From Vallitalea longa (GTDB lineage: Bacteria; Bacillota; Clostridia; Lachnospirales; Vallitaleaceae), in contig NZ_BRLB01000020.1 of NCBI RefSeq assembly GCF_027923465.1, forward strand, positions 32,518 to 96,517: 64,000 nucleotides of DNA. Direction: 5' to 3'. Positions 41,658 through 51,470 of the stretch are shown one piece after another. Numbering within the stretch: position 1 is the stretch's first letter; every line of letters begins with the position of its first letter. The notes beneath the pieces are model-generated. The model saw nothing but the letters and a program-made list of their open reading frames with translations. It made no database searches and was not told the DNA's origin. The translations under genes and the position numbers were made by a program.

Positions 41658-44600
41658 ATGTACTTAAAAAACGTTGAATTACAAGGATTCAAATCCTTTG
41701 CTAATAAGATTAATTTTGAATTTAATGAAGGAATAACAGGAATTGTTGGTCCTAATGGTAGCGGTAAGAGTAACATAGCAGATGCTGTACGTTGGGTTTT
41801 AGGTGCTCAAAGTGCTAAACAGCTAAGAGGTTCTAAAATGGAAGATGTTATTTTTGCAGGTACTGAAAACAGACGCCCTGTGGGATATTCCCAAGTAGAT
41901 ATAACTATAGATAATCATGATAAAAGAATGGCTATCGACTATTTGGAAGTAACCATATCAAGAAGGGTTTATCGTTCTGGTGAAAGCGAATTCTATATTA
42001 ACAAAACACCATGTAGATTAAAAGACATTCATGAGTTGTTTTTAGATACAGGAGTAGGTAAAGAAGGATATTCTATTATTGGACAGGGTCAGATAGATAA
42101 AATTTTAAGTACTAAACCAGAAGACAGAAGAGACTTATTTGATGAAGCTGCTGGAATAGTTAAATTTAAGAGAAGAAAATCCGAAGCTTATAAAAAATTA
42201 GAAGAAGAAAAACAAAATCTTCTTAGGATAAATGACATTATAACAGAACTTGATAGTCAAAAAGGCAATTTGGAAGGACAAGCAGAAATAGCTAAGAATT
42301 ACCTTCAGTTAAAAGAAGAATTAAAAAAACATGAAGTCAACATATTCATAACTGAATTTGAAAGATTAGATAAAAATATAAATGAAATAAGTGAAAAAGA
42401 AAAAAATGTTAATGAAGAAATTAATACAGTCAACAACAAATACGAAGAGATAAAATTGAAATATAATGAAATCAATACTTCTATACAGGATATGGGTAAG
42501 GAAATTGATACTAAGAAAGATGAAATTGCTGAAAATAATCTAGAAAAAGAGAGAATAGAAAACAATATTAACATTAATAACGAGCGTATTAGTTCCATAA
42601 GTGAATCGAATAATCGAATACAACAAAATATAAATCAATTGAATACTAAGAGTCAAGTTAATGTTGCTGATATAAAAGAGACAGATGAAGAAATAGTCAA
42701 TCTGAAATCTCATATTGAATCATTAAACAAACAGTTAGTGGAGAAAGAACAAGAATGTACAGATGTATCTAATGAAATTGTAAGCAATGAAACTATGATT
42801 GAAGAAATTAAGACCAATATCATAGAAAGACTTAATGAGATAACGGTAGTAAAGAGTAAAATCCAAAGATATAGTACGATGCTAGAGAATATAGAAAACA
42901 GAAAAAATTTCTTGACTGATAAAATTAATAAAGTACATAATGACCAAACTGTTTTGAATGATAAAAAAGAGCAGTTGGAACAAAATATAAATGTTGCGCA
43001 AGAAGACTTAGTGTCTATAAAAAAACAATCTTCATCAACGGTTGAAAAAATAAAAGAGATTAATGAGCAAAAACATAATATAGATGACAAATTAAATATC
43101 CTTAATAAGGAAATCAATCAATACAAATCTAAATACAATGCTCTTAATGATATAACTGAACATTATGAAGGCTATAATTATAGTATAAGAAAAGTTATGG
43201 AGCATAAGACTAATAACAATATAGATTCAGTTCTTGGTGTAGTAGCTGATATTATTAAAGTCGATAAAAAATACGAAATAGCTGTAGAGACAGCTCTTGG
43301 TGGTGGTGTTCAGAACATTATTACAAAAGATGAAGAAACCGCTAAGAGAATGATTAATTATCTAAAGGCCAATAAATATGGTAGAGCTACTTTTTTGCCT
43401 TTGACTAGTATTAGAACTAGCAGAAACTATAATCCTATCACCAATGAAAAAGGGTTTATCGGCTATGGTAATGAATTAGTCATGTATGATGATATGTATG
43501 ACAATATAATAAAATATCTTTTGGGAAGAGTAGTCATAGTTGATAATATTGATAATGCGGTTAGGCTAGCCAGAAAGTATAATTACAAATTGAAGATAGT
43601 TACACTTTCAGGGGAAGTATTAAATCCAGGTGGTTCGTTAACAGGAGGAAGTTACAAGAACAAAGCTAATAATTTCCTTTCCCGAAAAAGAGAATTGGAC
43701 GAATATAAGCTTAGAATACAAGAATGTACAAGACAGTACAAGACTACCACTGAAAAACGTGAAGAAATAGTTGCGGAAAAAAATAGACTTTCCGTTAAAT
43801 CCAAAGAATTGATTTCTAATGAGCATAATCTTAATATCAGATTGAATTCATTACAAATAAATCTTAATCAGATTGAAAAAGATACCGAAAAACTGCAACA
43901 AGAAATTAATGACAGTAAAGTAGAATTTGATGAATTGAATTCTCAGAACCAAGAACTAACTGCAACTACAGAAAAATATAATGAAGAGTTAAATGGTACT
44001 GAAAATGAAAATACTGATGCAGAAGATAAGGTTATAAGTTTAACACAAATAATTCAAGAAAAAAAAGCAGTAAAAGATTCTTTATCTGATGAAATAACTA
44101 ATGTGAAAATAGAATTGACATCTACAAGACAAAAATTGAATAGTTCTCAAGATAATATCGACAGATTGAAAAAAGAGCTAGAAGATATCAAAGAACAAAA
44201 AGATGAATTTATAGTAGAGTCACAAAACAATAAACAGGATATTGAATCAAAGATTAAACTTATAAATGATTATAAAGAACAAATAGAAGTCATAATTGAT
44301 AAAATCAAGGCTATGGAAAATGAACTTAATCAACTAAATAAGAACAAAGAAGAATTATCAGCAAAACAGAACTCGTTATTTAGTGATAGAGAGAACTTAA
44401 GTGAAAAATCCAAGTTATTAGAAAAAGAGATCATGAGGCTTCAAAATTATAGAACTAAATATGAACTACAAAAAGAAAATACAACCAATTACATGTGGGA
44501 AGAATATGAATTGACTTTTAACATGGTTAATGAATATCGAGATGACCTTGGAAGCATAACCCAACTAAAAAGCAAAGTCAAAGAACTAAAAAGTAAAATC

Positions 44601-45218
44601 AAAGAATTGGGAGATGTGAATGTTAATTCTATAGAAGAATATAGAGAAGTAATAAATAGATTCAACTTCTTATCTGAACAAAAAGAAGACTTGATAGTGG
44701 CTAAAGAGAAGTTAATAGGTATTATCAGTGAACTTGATAAAGAAATGATTAAACAGTTCAAGTTGAAATTTAAAGATATACAATCACAATTTGACCTAGT
44801 ATTCAAGGAACTTTTTGGTGGAGGAAAAGGGTTATTATATCTAGTAGATGAAGACAACATACTAGAATCAGGAATTAATATTATAGCACAACCTCCAGGT
44901 AAGAAATTACAGAGTATGATGCTTTTATCCGGTGGAGAAAGAGCATTTACCGCAATAGCTTTACTATTTGCCATACAAAGGTTAAAACCTTCTCCATTCT
45001 GTGTTCTTGATGAGATAGAGGCAGCACTTGATGATGCTAATGTAGAAAGATTCGCGAAATATTTACAGAAACTTTCAACTAAAACACAGTTTATCATTAT
45101 TACGCATAGGAGAGGTACAATGGAAGCAGCAGATGCATTATATGGTATTACTATGCAAGAAAAAGGTATATCCACACGAGTATCTGTGAAACTCATTGAA
45201 AGTGAATTAACAGGATAA
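41658..45218 (+). CDS. smc: chromosome segregation protein SMC
   Basis: It is the condensin ATPase that compacts and segregates the chromosome with ScpAB. The head has MYLKNVELQGFKSFA and Walker A GPNGSGKSN (~32-40). The first coiled coil runs from ~165 to 500; the hinge begins at ~521 (SVLGVVADII ... GGGVQNIITKDEETAK ... GGSLTGGS). The second coiled coil leads to the ABC signature LLSGGERAFTAIALLF (~1090) and Walker B CVLDEIEAALDDAN. Length 1186 aa. The frame is open from 41577, but ATG 41658 lies 4 nt after AAAAGGAGA and gives the invariant start. Confidence 0.97.
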   Translation: MYLKNVELQGFKSFANKINFEFNEGITGIVGPNGSGKSNIADAVRWVLGAQSAKQLRGSKMEDVIFAGTENRRPVGYSQVDITIDNHDKRMAIDYLEVTISRRVYRSGESEFYINKTPCRLKDIHELFLDTGVGKEGYSIIGQGQIDKILSTKPEDRRDLFDEAAGIVKFKRRKSEAYKKLEEEKQNLLRINDIITELDSQKGNLEGQAEIAKNYLQLKEELKKHEVNIFITEFERLDKNINEISEKEKNVNEEINTVNNKYEEIKLKYNEINTSIQDMGKEIDTKKDEIAENNLEKERIENNININNERISSISESNNRIQQNINQLNTKSQVNVADIKETDEEIVNLKSHIESLNKQLVEKEQECTDVSNEIVSNETMIEEIKTNIIERLNEITVVKSKIQRYSTMLENIENRKNFLTDKINKVHNDQTVLNDKKEQLEQNINVAQEDLVSIKKQSSSTVEKIKEINEQKHNIDDKLNILNKEINQYKSKYNALNDITEHYEGYNYSIRKVMEHKTNNNIDSVLGVVADIIKVDKKYEIAVETALGGGVQNIITKDEETAKRMINYLKANKYGRATFLPLTSIRTSRNYNPITNEKGFIGYGNELVMYDDMYDNIIKYLLGRVVIVDNIDNAVRLARKYNYKLKIVTLSGEVLNPGGSLTGGSYKNKANNFLSRKRELDEYKLRIQECTRQYKTTTEKREEIVAEKNRLSVKSKELISNEHNLNIRLNSLQINLNQIEKDTEKLQQEINDSKVEFDELNSQNQELTATTEKYNEELNGTENENTDAEDKVISLTQIIQEKKAVKDSLSDEITNVKIELTSTRQKLNSSQDNIDRLKKELEDIKEQKDEFIVESQNNKQDIESKIKLINDYKEQIEVIIDKIKAMENELNQLNKNKEELSAKQNSLFSDRENLSEKSKLLEKEIMRLQNYRTKYELQKENTTNYMWEEYELTFNMVNEYRDDLGSITQLKSKVKELKSKIKELGDVNVNSIEEYREVINRFNFLSEQKEDLIVAKEKLIGIISELDKEMIKQFKLKFKDIQSQFDLVFKELFGGGKGLLYLVDEDNILESGINIIAQPPGKKLQSMMLLSGGERAFTAIALLFAIQRLKPSPFCVLDEIEAALDDANVERFAKYLQKLSTKTQFIIITHRRGTMEAADALYGITMQEKGISTRVSVKLIESELTG

Positions 45219-45264
45219 AGACAAAAAATGTAAAACAGCTGTTTACAAATATTTAGGAGGAAAT

Positions 45265-46485
45265 ATGGGCTTATTTAACTGGAAAAAAAATAAAGCAAAA
45301 AAAGCAGAGAAGGAAAAAGAGATAGAAAAAGACAATTTAATCAACGATGATATAAATGAACAAGAAAATGTTGATATTGAAGAACAGCAACAATTAGAAC
45401 AAGAAAATATATCAAACGAAGAACATCAATCTATAGAACAAGAAGATATATCAAATGAAGAACAGAGCTTACAAGATGTGAATACTGATGTAATTGAAGA
45501 ACAAGTAATTGAAGAGGATACCAACATGGAGGATCAAAATGATACTCCAGAAGAAGAAAAAGGTAAAAATAAAAAAGGATTCTTTGGTAAACTAGTAAAA
45601 GGATTGACTAAAACAAGAAATAATATCTTAGGTTCAGTCGATCAAGTACTTAATTCTTTTACCAAGATAGATGAAGACTTCTATGAAGAGCTGGAAGAAG
45701 CACTGATTATAGCTGATCTAGGTGTAAATACTGCTATTAAGATTATGGAAGACTTAAAGTCAAAAGTGAAAGAACAGAAAATTAAAGATACAGCTCAAGT
45801 TAGAGAATTACTCATGGAAGAATTAAAGCAATTGATGAAAAACGATGGTGACATTTATGATTTTACTGAAAAGAAATCAGTCGTTTTAGTAATTGGGGTT
45901 AATGGCGTAGGTAAAACTACTACTATCGGTAAATTAGCTCACCAGTATAAAGATAATGGTAAAAAAGTCATATTAGCTGCGGCTGATACATTTAGAGCTG
46001 CTGCCATAGACCAATTAGCTGAGTGGTCCAATAGAGCAGGGGTTGAACTTATATCACAACAAGAAAATTCTGATCCTGGAGCAGTCGTTTTTGATGCTGT
46101 ACAAGCTGCAAAAGCAAGAAATTCAGATATTCTCATATGTGATACAGCAGGAAGACTCCATAATAAAAAGAATTTGATGGAAGAGTTAAGAAAGATATTT
46201 AAGATTATAAACAGAGAATATTCTGAAGCGCATAAAGAAGTATTACTAGTCCTTGACAGTACTACAGGACAAAATGCTCTTCAACAAGCTAAACAATTCA
46301 AAGATATAGCTGATATCACTGGAATTGTGCTTACTAAACTCGATGGAACAGCAAAAGGTGGTATAGCTATCGCTATCCAAACGGAACTTAATATTCCAGT
46401 AAAATATATTGGTGTCGGAGAAGGAATTGATGATCTACAGAAATTTGATTCAGATGATTTTGTTAATGCTCTTTTTGACCAATAA
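45265..46485 (+). CDS. ftsY: signal recognition particle receptor FtsY
   Basis: It receives SRP-ribosome complexes at the membrane. An acidic, low-complexity N-terminal segment (~15-100) contains imperfect repeats of EQENISNEE/EQEDISNEE. The NG GTPase domain follows: GVNGVGKTTTIGKLA (~211), DTFRAAAIDQL, DTAGRLHNKKNLMEEL, TKLDGTAKGG and GVGEGIDDLQKF. Length 406 aa, longer than most Firmicute FtsY because of the acidic region. AGGAGG precedes ATG 45265. smc-ftsY-ylxM-ffh is the standard order. Confidence 0.96.
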   Translation: MGLFNWKKNKAKKAEKEKEIEKDNLINDDINEQENVDIEEQQQLEQENISNEEHQSIEQEDISNEEQSLQDVNTDVIEEQVIEEDTNMEDQNDTPEEEKGKNKKGFFGKLVKGLTKTRNNILGSVDQVLNSFTKIDEDFYEELEEALIIADLGVNTAIKIMEDLKSKVKEQKIKDTAQVRELLMEELKQLMKNDGDIYDFTEKKSVVLVIGVNGVGKTTTIGKLAHQYKDNGKKVILAAADTFRAAAIDQLAEWSNRAGVELISQQENSDPGAVVFDAVQAAKARNSDILICDTAGRLHNKKNLMEELRKIFKIINREYSEAHKEVLLVLDSTTGQNALQQAKQFKDIADITGIVLTKLDGTAKGGIAIAIQTELNIPVKYIGVGEGIDDLQKFDSDDFVNALFDQ

Positions 46486-46538
46486 ATGACTTTATTCTTT
46501 TATGAAATATAAAATTATTATTAATTATGATAAATAAC

Positions 46539-46567
46539 TTGACAACCATTACTGAATATCATATAAT
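46539..46567 (+). promoter_or_regulatory. ylxM-ffh promoter
   Basis: TTGACA (46539-46544), 17 bp, TATAAT (46562-46567): a perfect consensus sigma-A promoter. Transcription would start near 46574. Confidence 0.9.
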
Positions 46568-46572
46568 ACCAT

Positions 46573-46596
46573 CTGTAAAGTAATTAACCTTTACAG
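46573..46596 (+). promoter_or_regulatory. 5'-terminal hairpin before ylxM
   Basis: CTGTAAAG (46573-46580), loop TAATTAAC, CTTTACAG (46589-46596): a perfect 8-bp inverted repeat at the predicted mRNA 5' end and directly against the GGTGGTGA ribosome binding site. It could stabilise the transcript, limit ylxM translation or be an operator. Confidence 0.6.
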
Positions 46597-46610
46597 GTGG
46601 TGATTTAATT

Positions 46611-46982
46611 TTGAGTAATATTTTTAAGAAAACATTACTATATGATTTTTATGGTGAATTATTAACTAAGCACCAAAAAGGAATATATGAATTATATCAT
46701 TTGAACGATTTATCTTTGGGAGAAATATCGGAACAGCTGGAAATTAGCAGACAAGGTGTTTATGATACATTAAAGAGATGTGATAGGCAACTTGAAAATT
46801 ATGAAAACAAGTTACAGCTAGTTGATAAGTTTTTGATTAACAAACAGAATATCGAAAAGATCTATAGTGATGCAAGTGAAATTTTGGATGAATTGAGAAG
46901 TAGTGACCAGACTAAAAAAGAAATAGTAGATAAAATAGTTAATATACAGAAGACTTGCAATAGGATAATAGAAGAGTTGTAG
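46611..46982 (+). CDS. ylxM: YlxM/p13 family helix-turn-helix protein
   Basis: The 123-aa protein has the sigma-70 region 4-like helix-turn-helix LSLGEISEQLEISRQGVYDTLKRC after the conserved YDFYGELLTKHQKGIYELYHL. Members are encoded just ahead of ffh and are reported to influence SRP activity in streptococci; DNA or RNA binding has not been settled. Start is TTG 46611 after GGTGGTGA. ffh follows 27 bp downstream. Confidence 0.93.
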   Translation: MSNIFKKTLLYDFYGELLTKHQKGIYELYHLNDLSLGEISEQLEISRQGVYDTLKRCDRQLENYENKLQLVDKFLINKQNIEKIYSDASEILDELRSSDQTKKEIVDKIVNIQKTCNRIIEEL

Positions 46983-47009
46983 ATAATCTATAGAGTGGGA
47001 GGTTAGTTT

Positions 47010-48356
47010 ATGGCATTTGAAAGTTTAACAGATAAATTTCAGAATATATTTTCTACCCTTAAGAAAAAAGGAAAACTTAATGAGCAAGATGTTAAAGCAG
47101 CTCTAAGAGAAGTTAAATTGGCATTACTAGAAGCAGATGTTAACTTTAAGGTTGTTAAAAAGTTTGTCAATACCATAAAAGAAAGAGCTGTCGGACACGA
47201 AGTTATGGAAAGCTTGACTCCGGGTCAACAGGTTATTAAGATTGTTAATGAAGAATTGATTAAATTGATGGGGGAAGAAAAAGCAGATTTGACTTTTTCA
47301 AAAGAGCCTCCAACAGTATATATGATGGTTGGTTTACAAGGAGCAGGTAAAACAACTACAACTGCTAAACTTGCAGGTAAACTCAAAAAAAGTGGGAAAA
47401 AACCTCTATTGGTTGCTTGTGATGTATATAGACCAGCAGCCATAAAACAACTACAAGTTGTTGGAGGACAGATAGATGTCCCTGTATTCACGATGGGAGA
47501 CAAAAACAAGCCAGTCAATATTGCAAAAGCAGCTATTGAGTTTGCCGAAAAAAATGACAACAATGTTATTATTATTGATACGGCTGGTAGACTTCATATA
47601 GATGAAGACATGATGAATGAATTGATTGAAATAAGAGATACCATTAAGCCACAGGAAATATTATTGGTTGTAGATGCTATGACTGGACAAGATGCTGTCA
47701 ATGTAGCTGAGAACTTTAATGAAAAAATAGGTGTTGATGGTGTAATCTTAACCAAATTGGATGGTGACACTAGAGGTGGTTCTGCACTTTCAGTAAGAGC
47801 AGTAACTGATAAACCTATTAAATTCGCTTGTATAGGAGAAAAACTTACTGATATAGAAGTATTTCATCCTGAAAGAATGGCATCTAGGATTCTTGGTATG
47901 GGTGATGTTTTGACACTTATAGAAAAGGCTTCCGAAGCGATTGATGCAAAGAAAGCTGCCGAGATGGAAAGAAAGTTTCGAAAAGCAGAATTTACTTTTG
48001 ACGATTTCCTAGAACAGATGCAACAAGTTAAAAAACTAGGATCTATAGGTGATATTGTTTCCATGATTCCTGGTATGAACAAGCAGATGAAAGATGTTGA
48101 AATAGATGATAAGGAATTCATGAAAGTAGAATGTATGATACAATCTATGACACTGGAAGAAAGAGCTAATCCATCAGTAATCAATCCTTCTAGAAAAAGA
48201 AGAATAGCTAATGGCTCAGGTACTAATATACATGATGTCAATAGATTCATAAAGCAATTTGAACAGGCTAAAAAGATGATGAAACAATTTAGTGGTATGA
48301 TGAATGGTAAAAAAGCTAAAAAAGGATTATTTAATAAATTTCCTTTTATGGGCTAG
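47010..48356 (+). CDS. ffh: signal recognition particle protein Ffh
   Basis: The NG domain has GLQGAGKTTTTAKLA (~107), CDVYRPAAIKQL, DTAGRLHIDEDMMNEL, and TKLDGDTRGGSA. The Met-rich M domain (~300-448) binds 4.5S RNA and signal peptides: DFLEQMQQVKKLGSIGDIVSMIPGM and SRKRRIANGSGTNIHDVNRF, then the MMKQFSGMM tail. Length 448 aa. AGTGGGAGGTTAG precedes ATG 47010. No 4.5S RNA (ffs) gene is visible in this window. Confidence 0.97.
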   Translation: MAFESLTDKFQNIFSTLKKKGKLNEQDVKAALREVKLALLEADVNFKVVKKFVNTIKERAVGHEVMESLTPGQQVIKIVNEELIKLMGEEKADLTFSKEPPTVYMMVGLQGAGKTTTTAKLAGKLKKSGKKPLLVACDVYRPAAIKQLQVVGGQIDVPVFTMGDKNKPVNIAKAAIEFAEKNDNNVIIIDTAGRLHIDEDMMNELIEIRDTIKPQEILLVVDAMTGQDAVNVAENFNEKIGVDGVILTKLDGDTRGGSALSVRAVTDKPIKFACIGEKLTDIEVFHPERMASRILGMGDVLTLIEKASEAIDAKKAAEMERKFRKAEFTFDDFLEQMQQVKKLGSIGDIVSMIPGMNKQMKDVEIDDKEFMKVECMIQSMTLEERANPSVINPSRKRRIANGSGTNIHDVNRFIKQFEQAKKMMKQFSGMMNGKKAKKGLFNKFPFMG

Positions 48357-48414
48357 TTAATTAATTTTAGTTAGTCTAATATAGATTTTATTTTATTAGG
48401 GAGGTGAAACACTA

Positions 48415-48660
48415 ATGGCAGTAAAAATGAGATTAAAGAGAATGGGTGCAAAAAAAGCTCCTTTTTATAGAATCGTAGTTGCTGATTCCAGATCACCAAG
48501 AGATGGTAAGTTTATAGAGCAAGTTGGCTACTATAACCCAACAACTAATCCTGTTGATTTAAAGATAAATGAAGAAGTTGCTAACAAATGGTTAAGTAAC
48601 GGAGCTCAACCTTCTGATACAGTCAAAAGATTGTTAAAGCAAGCTGGAGTTGTAAAGTAA
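48415..48660 (+). CDS. rpsP: 30S ribosomal protein S16
   Basis: The 81-aa protein starts [31 protein letters not shown] in shorter recognisable blocks and has [18 protein letters not shown] and [25 protein letters not shown] precedes ATG 48415. khpA follows after 18 bp. ffh-rpsP-khpA-rimM-trmD-rplS is the conserved order. Confidence 0.97.
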   Translation: MAVKMRLKRMGAKKAPFYRIVVADSRSPRDGKFIEQVGYYNPTTNPVDLKINEEVANKWLSNGAQPSDTVKRLLKQAGVVK

Positions 48661-48678
48661 TTGTTGGAGGTGTACAAC

Positions 48679-48909
48679 ATGAAAGAATTAGTGGAAGTTA
48701 TCGCTAAAGCATTAGTTGATAATCCAGATGATGTTAAAGTAAATGAAATTGAGGGAGAACGCTCAATTATATTAGAGTTAAAAGTTGCACCTGACGATAT
48801 GGGAAAAGTAATTGGAAAACAAGGTAGAATTGCTAAGGCTATAAGAACTGTAGTTAAGGCAGCAGCAACTAAAGAAGAAAAAAGAGTTGTTGTAGAGATT
48901 TTACAATAA
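48679..48909 (+). CDS. khpA: KH-domain RNA-binding protein KhpA (YlqC)
   Basis: The 76-aa protein is a single KH domain: [18 protein letters not shown] and the GxxG loop in [21 protein letters not shown]. KhpA pairs with KhpB and binds mRNAs and sRNAs in streptococci, affecting cell elongation. ATG 48679 follows TTGGAGGTG; the longer frame from TTG 48661 starts inside the RBS. A strong terminator follows at once. Confidence 0.95.
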   Translation: MKELVEVIAKALVDNPDDVKVNEIEGERSIILELKVAPDDMGKVIGKQGRIAKAIRTVVKAAATKEEKRVVVEILQ

Positions 48910-48934
48910 GGTTAGGGATTCCCTAACCTTTTTA
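48908..48934 (+). terminator. khpA terminator
   Basis: AAGGTTAGGGA (48908-48918), loop TT, TCCCTAACCTT (48920-48930), then TTT. It separates rpsP-khpA from rimM-trmD. Confidence 0.88.
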
Positions 48935-49034
48935 TTATACTATAGGAAATATTTTTTATTAGAATAATGGATTCAGAGTTTATTCGAAGATTTTGGGAAA
49001 GATATATAATAAAAAAATATATGAAGGTGAGTGT

Positions 49035-49541
49035 ATGGATTACTTTAATATTGGTAAAATAATAAATACACATGGTATCAAGGGTGCAGTTAAAATAATA
49101 CCTTTAACCGATGAACCCAAGAGGTTCGAATTACTTGAATATGTGTATATAGACAGCAAGAAAAAATTACAGAAATATACAATTGAAGATATTAGATATT
49201 TCAAAAATCTAGTCATAATAAAATTTAAAGAACTAGAAGATATGACAAGTGCTGAAGCATTGAAAGAGTCAATAATAAAAATACCTAGAGAATTAGCCTT
49301 ACCACTTGAAGACGATGAATATTATATTAGCGATCTAATAGGAATAGAAGTCAGTACTGACGATGGAGAAGATCTAGGTAATATAAAAGATGTTATAAGA
49401 ACAGGAAGTAATGATGTATATGTAATAGAAGCTGATGATAAAAAAGAAATTCTGATTCCAGCTCTAAAACAATGCATAAAAGAAGTTGATATGGAAAATA
49501 AAACCATGGTAGTTTCATTACTGGAAGGATTGATTGATTAG
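49035..49541 (+). CDS. rimM: 16S rRNA processing/30S maturation factor RimM
   Basis: The N-terminal domain begins MDYFNIGKIINTHGIKGAVKI, with LTDEPKRF; a C-terminal PRC-barrel contains DLIGIEVSTDDGEDLGNI and EILIPALKQCIKEVDMENKTM. Length 168 aa. The longest frame starts at TTG 48993, but ATG 49035 lies 4-5 nt after AAGGTGA and gives the conserved N-terminus. The stop TAG overlaps GTG of trmD by one base. Confidence 0.95.
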   Translation: MDYFNIGKIINTHGIKGAVKIIPLTDEPKRFELLEYVYIDSKKKLQKYTIEDIRYFKNLVIIKFKELEDMTSAEALKESIIKIPRELALPLEDDEYYISDLIGIEVSTDDGEDLGNIKDVIRTGSNDVYVIEADDKKEILIPALKQCIKEVDMENKTMVVSLLEGLID

Positions 49542-50287
49542 TGAGATTTAACATAATGACATTATTTCCAGATATGATAAGACAAGGTCTAAATTCAAGC
49601 ATTATAGGTAAAGCACAAGAAAAAGACTTGATTGAAATAAATACGATCAACATTAGAGATTATGCTTACAATAAACATAAGCAGGTGGATGATTATCCAT
49701 ATGGCGGAGGTGCTGGTATGGTTATGCAACCAGAACCTATTTATGAGGCATATAAGAACATAATAACTAAGAGTGAAGAAAAGCCACGGGTTATATATCT
49801 AACCCCACAAGGCAAAACATTTAATCAAGAAATGGCTATGGAATTATCGAAGGAAAAAGAGTTAACTTTCTTATGTGGACATTATGAAGGTATAGATGAA
49901 AGAGCTATCGATATGATAGTTACCGATGAGGTATCTATAGGTGACTATATACTAACTGGTGGAGAACTTGCTGTAATGGTTATGATAGATGCTATTTCAA
50001 GATTAGTACCTAATGTGCTATCTAATGAAGTGTCTGCTGAAACAGAATCATTCGACGATAATCTATTAGAATATCCACAGTATACAAGACCTGCTGTTTT
50101 CATGGATAAAAAAGTACCAGACATATTATTATCCGGACATCATAAAAACATTGATGATTGGAGAAGAGAGCAGTCTTTGATACGAACATATGAAAAAAGA
50201 CCAGATCTATTAGAAAAAGCAGATCTTACAGATAAAGATAAGAAATTTCTAGATAAATATTGCAAATTAAAGGGAAGTATGTTATAG
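49541..50287 (+). CDS. trmD: tRNA (guanine-37 N1)-methyltransferase
   Basis: A SPOUT-fold enzyme that makes m1G37 and prevents frameshifting. Seen: MTLFPDMI, VDDYPYGGGAGMVMQPEPI (trefoil knot), CGHYEGIDERAID, and IGDYILTGGELAVMVMIDAI. Length 248 aa. Start is GTG 49541, overlapping the rimM stop, with GGAAGG inside the rimM end as RBS: translational coupling. Confidence 0.97.
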   Translation: MRFNIMTLFPDMIRQGLNSSIIGKAQEKDLIEINTINIRDYAYNKHKQVDDYPYGGGAGMVMQPEPIYEAYKNIITKSEEKPRVIYLTPQGKTFNQEMAMELSKEKELTFLCGHYEGIDERAIDMIVTDEVSIGDYILTGGELAVMVMIDAISRLVPNVLSNEVSAETESFDDNLLEYPQYTRPAVFMDKKVPDILLSGHHKNIDDWRREQSLIRTYEKRPDLLEKADLTDKDKKFLDKYCKLKGSML

Positions 50288-50298
50288 TAATTTAATGT

Positions 50299-50348
50299 GA
50301 GTACGGATGGTCCTCTGTTACATTAGTGTAATTAAGAACATCTAGATA
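50299..50348 (+). promoter_or_regulatory. L19 leader RNA before rplS
   Basis: The sequence GGATGGTCCTCTGTTAC (50305-50321), a TTACA/TGTAA hairpin (about 50318-50330) and AAGAACATCT (50334-50343), with outer pairing GATG/CATC, match the ribosomal L19 leader as I recall it from Bacillus. It lies between trmD and the rplS RBS. Such leaders are thought to bind L19 and repress its own translation. Confidence 0.65.
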
Positions 50349-50362
50349 TTAGGAGGAAACAC

Positions 50363-50713
50363 ATGAACGATATAATACGTAAAATTGAACAAGAACAATT
50401 AAGAAAGAATGCTTTAACAGAGTTTAACGTTGGTGATACTATCAGAGTATATGCTAAGGTTAAAGAAGGTAACCGTGAAAGGCTACAAATGTTTGAAGGC
50501 GTAGTTATTAAAAGACAACATGGTAGTAACCGTGAAACATTTACAGCAAGAAGAATTTCTTATGGTGTAGGTGTTGAAAAAACTTGGCCATTACATTCAC
50601 CAATTATCGATCATATCGATGTTGTAAGACATGGTAAAGTAAGAAGAGCTAAACTTAACTACTTAAGAGACAGAATCGGTAAAGCTGCTAAAGTAAAAGA
50701 ATTAATTAGATAA
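50363..50713 (+). CDS. rplS: 50S ribosomal protein L19
   Basis: The 116-aa protein has [50 protein letters not shown] and [23 protein letters not shown] in recognisable blocks. AGGAGG lies 6-7 nt before ATG 50363. The upstream leader probably controls it. Confidence 0.98.
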   Translation: MNDIIRKIEQEQLRKNALTEFNVGDTIRVYAKVKEGNRERLQMFEGVVIKRQHGSNRETFTARRISYGVGVEKTWPLHSPIIDHIDVVRHGKVRRAKLNYLRDRIGKAAKVKELIR

Positions 50714-50808
50714 TAAGATTATTTCAATACGCAGTTTAACTAAGGATTTTAGCTATAATAGTTACATGGTATAGTTTAATGGCTATTGTGATGATTAATA
50801 TGACTAGT

Positions 50809-50845
50809 AAGGGACTTAGTACTATGTATTAGTCCCTTTTTGTTT
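50809..50845 (+). terminator. rplS terminator
   Basis: AAGGGACT (50809-50816) pairs with AGTCCCTT (50831-50838), followed by TTTGTTTTT. Confidence 0.85.
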
Positions 50846-50923
50846 TTATTTAGGATTATATTAAGAATAACTTTATGTAATGTTTATTGTAAGTTTCATT
50901 CTTATGAAAGAAGGGTGTAGGAC

Positions 50924-51457
50924 ATGAAGAATTCATTAGGAAAAGAGATATTGAGTTGGGTAATTGATATCGGGATTGTATTAGTTGTAGTCTTACTTAT
51001 AACAACATTTGTATTTCAAAAAACTAACGTTATTGGACAATCGATGCAACCGACACTTCATAATGGTGACCATGTAATAATAGATAAAATTAGTTATAGA
51101 TTTAGAGATCCAAAACAATACGATATTGTTGTTTTCCCGTATAAAAAGAATCCATCACAGAATTATATCAAAAGAATCATTGGATTGCCAAATGATATAG
51201 TGGACATAATAGATGGAGAAGTATATATTAATGACGTAAAATTAGATGAAAAATTTGACATAATAGATGATAGCAAATTAGGTAACAGAGAATTCCCGTT
51301 TACTGTTCCTAATGGAGAATATTTTGTAATGGGAGATAATAGAAACAATAGTTCAGACAGTAGATATACTGACGTTGGAACAATAAGTAAAAAAGACATA
51401 ATAGGAAAAGCAGGACTTAGAATATGGCCGTTAGGAGATATCGGTTTTGTTAAGTGA
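50924..51457 (+). CDS. lepB: signal peptidase I
   Basis: It cleaves signal peptides of exported proteins. One N-terminal membrane helix (VIDIGIVLVVVLLITTFVF) precedes the Ser-Lys dyad: GQSMQPTLHNGDHV with Ser40 and YIKRIIGLPND with Lys83. GDNRNNSSDSR is box E. Length 177 aa is typical for clostridia with one helix. AGAAGGGTG precedes ATG 50924. It lies between rplS and rbgA. Confidence 0.96.
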   Translation: MKNSLGKEILSWVIDIGIVLVVVLLITTFVFQKTNVIGQSMQPTLHNGDHVIIDKISYRFRDPKQYDIVVFPYKKNPSQNYIKRIIGLPNDIVDIIDGEVYINDVKLDEKFDIIDDSKLGNREFPFTVPNGEYFVMGDNRNNSSDSRYTDVGTISKKDIIGKAGLRIWPLGDIGFVK

Positions 51458-51470
51458 TAATTAATAAGAA

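Noticed and set aside
44489..45196. Minus-strand frame of 235 aa opposite the smc 3' end
   Set aside because: An antisense shadow of the highly conserved SMC head domain.
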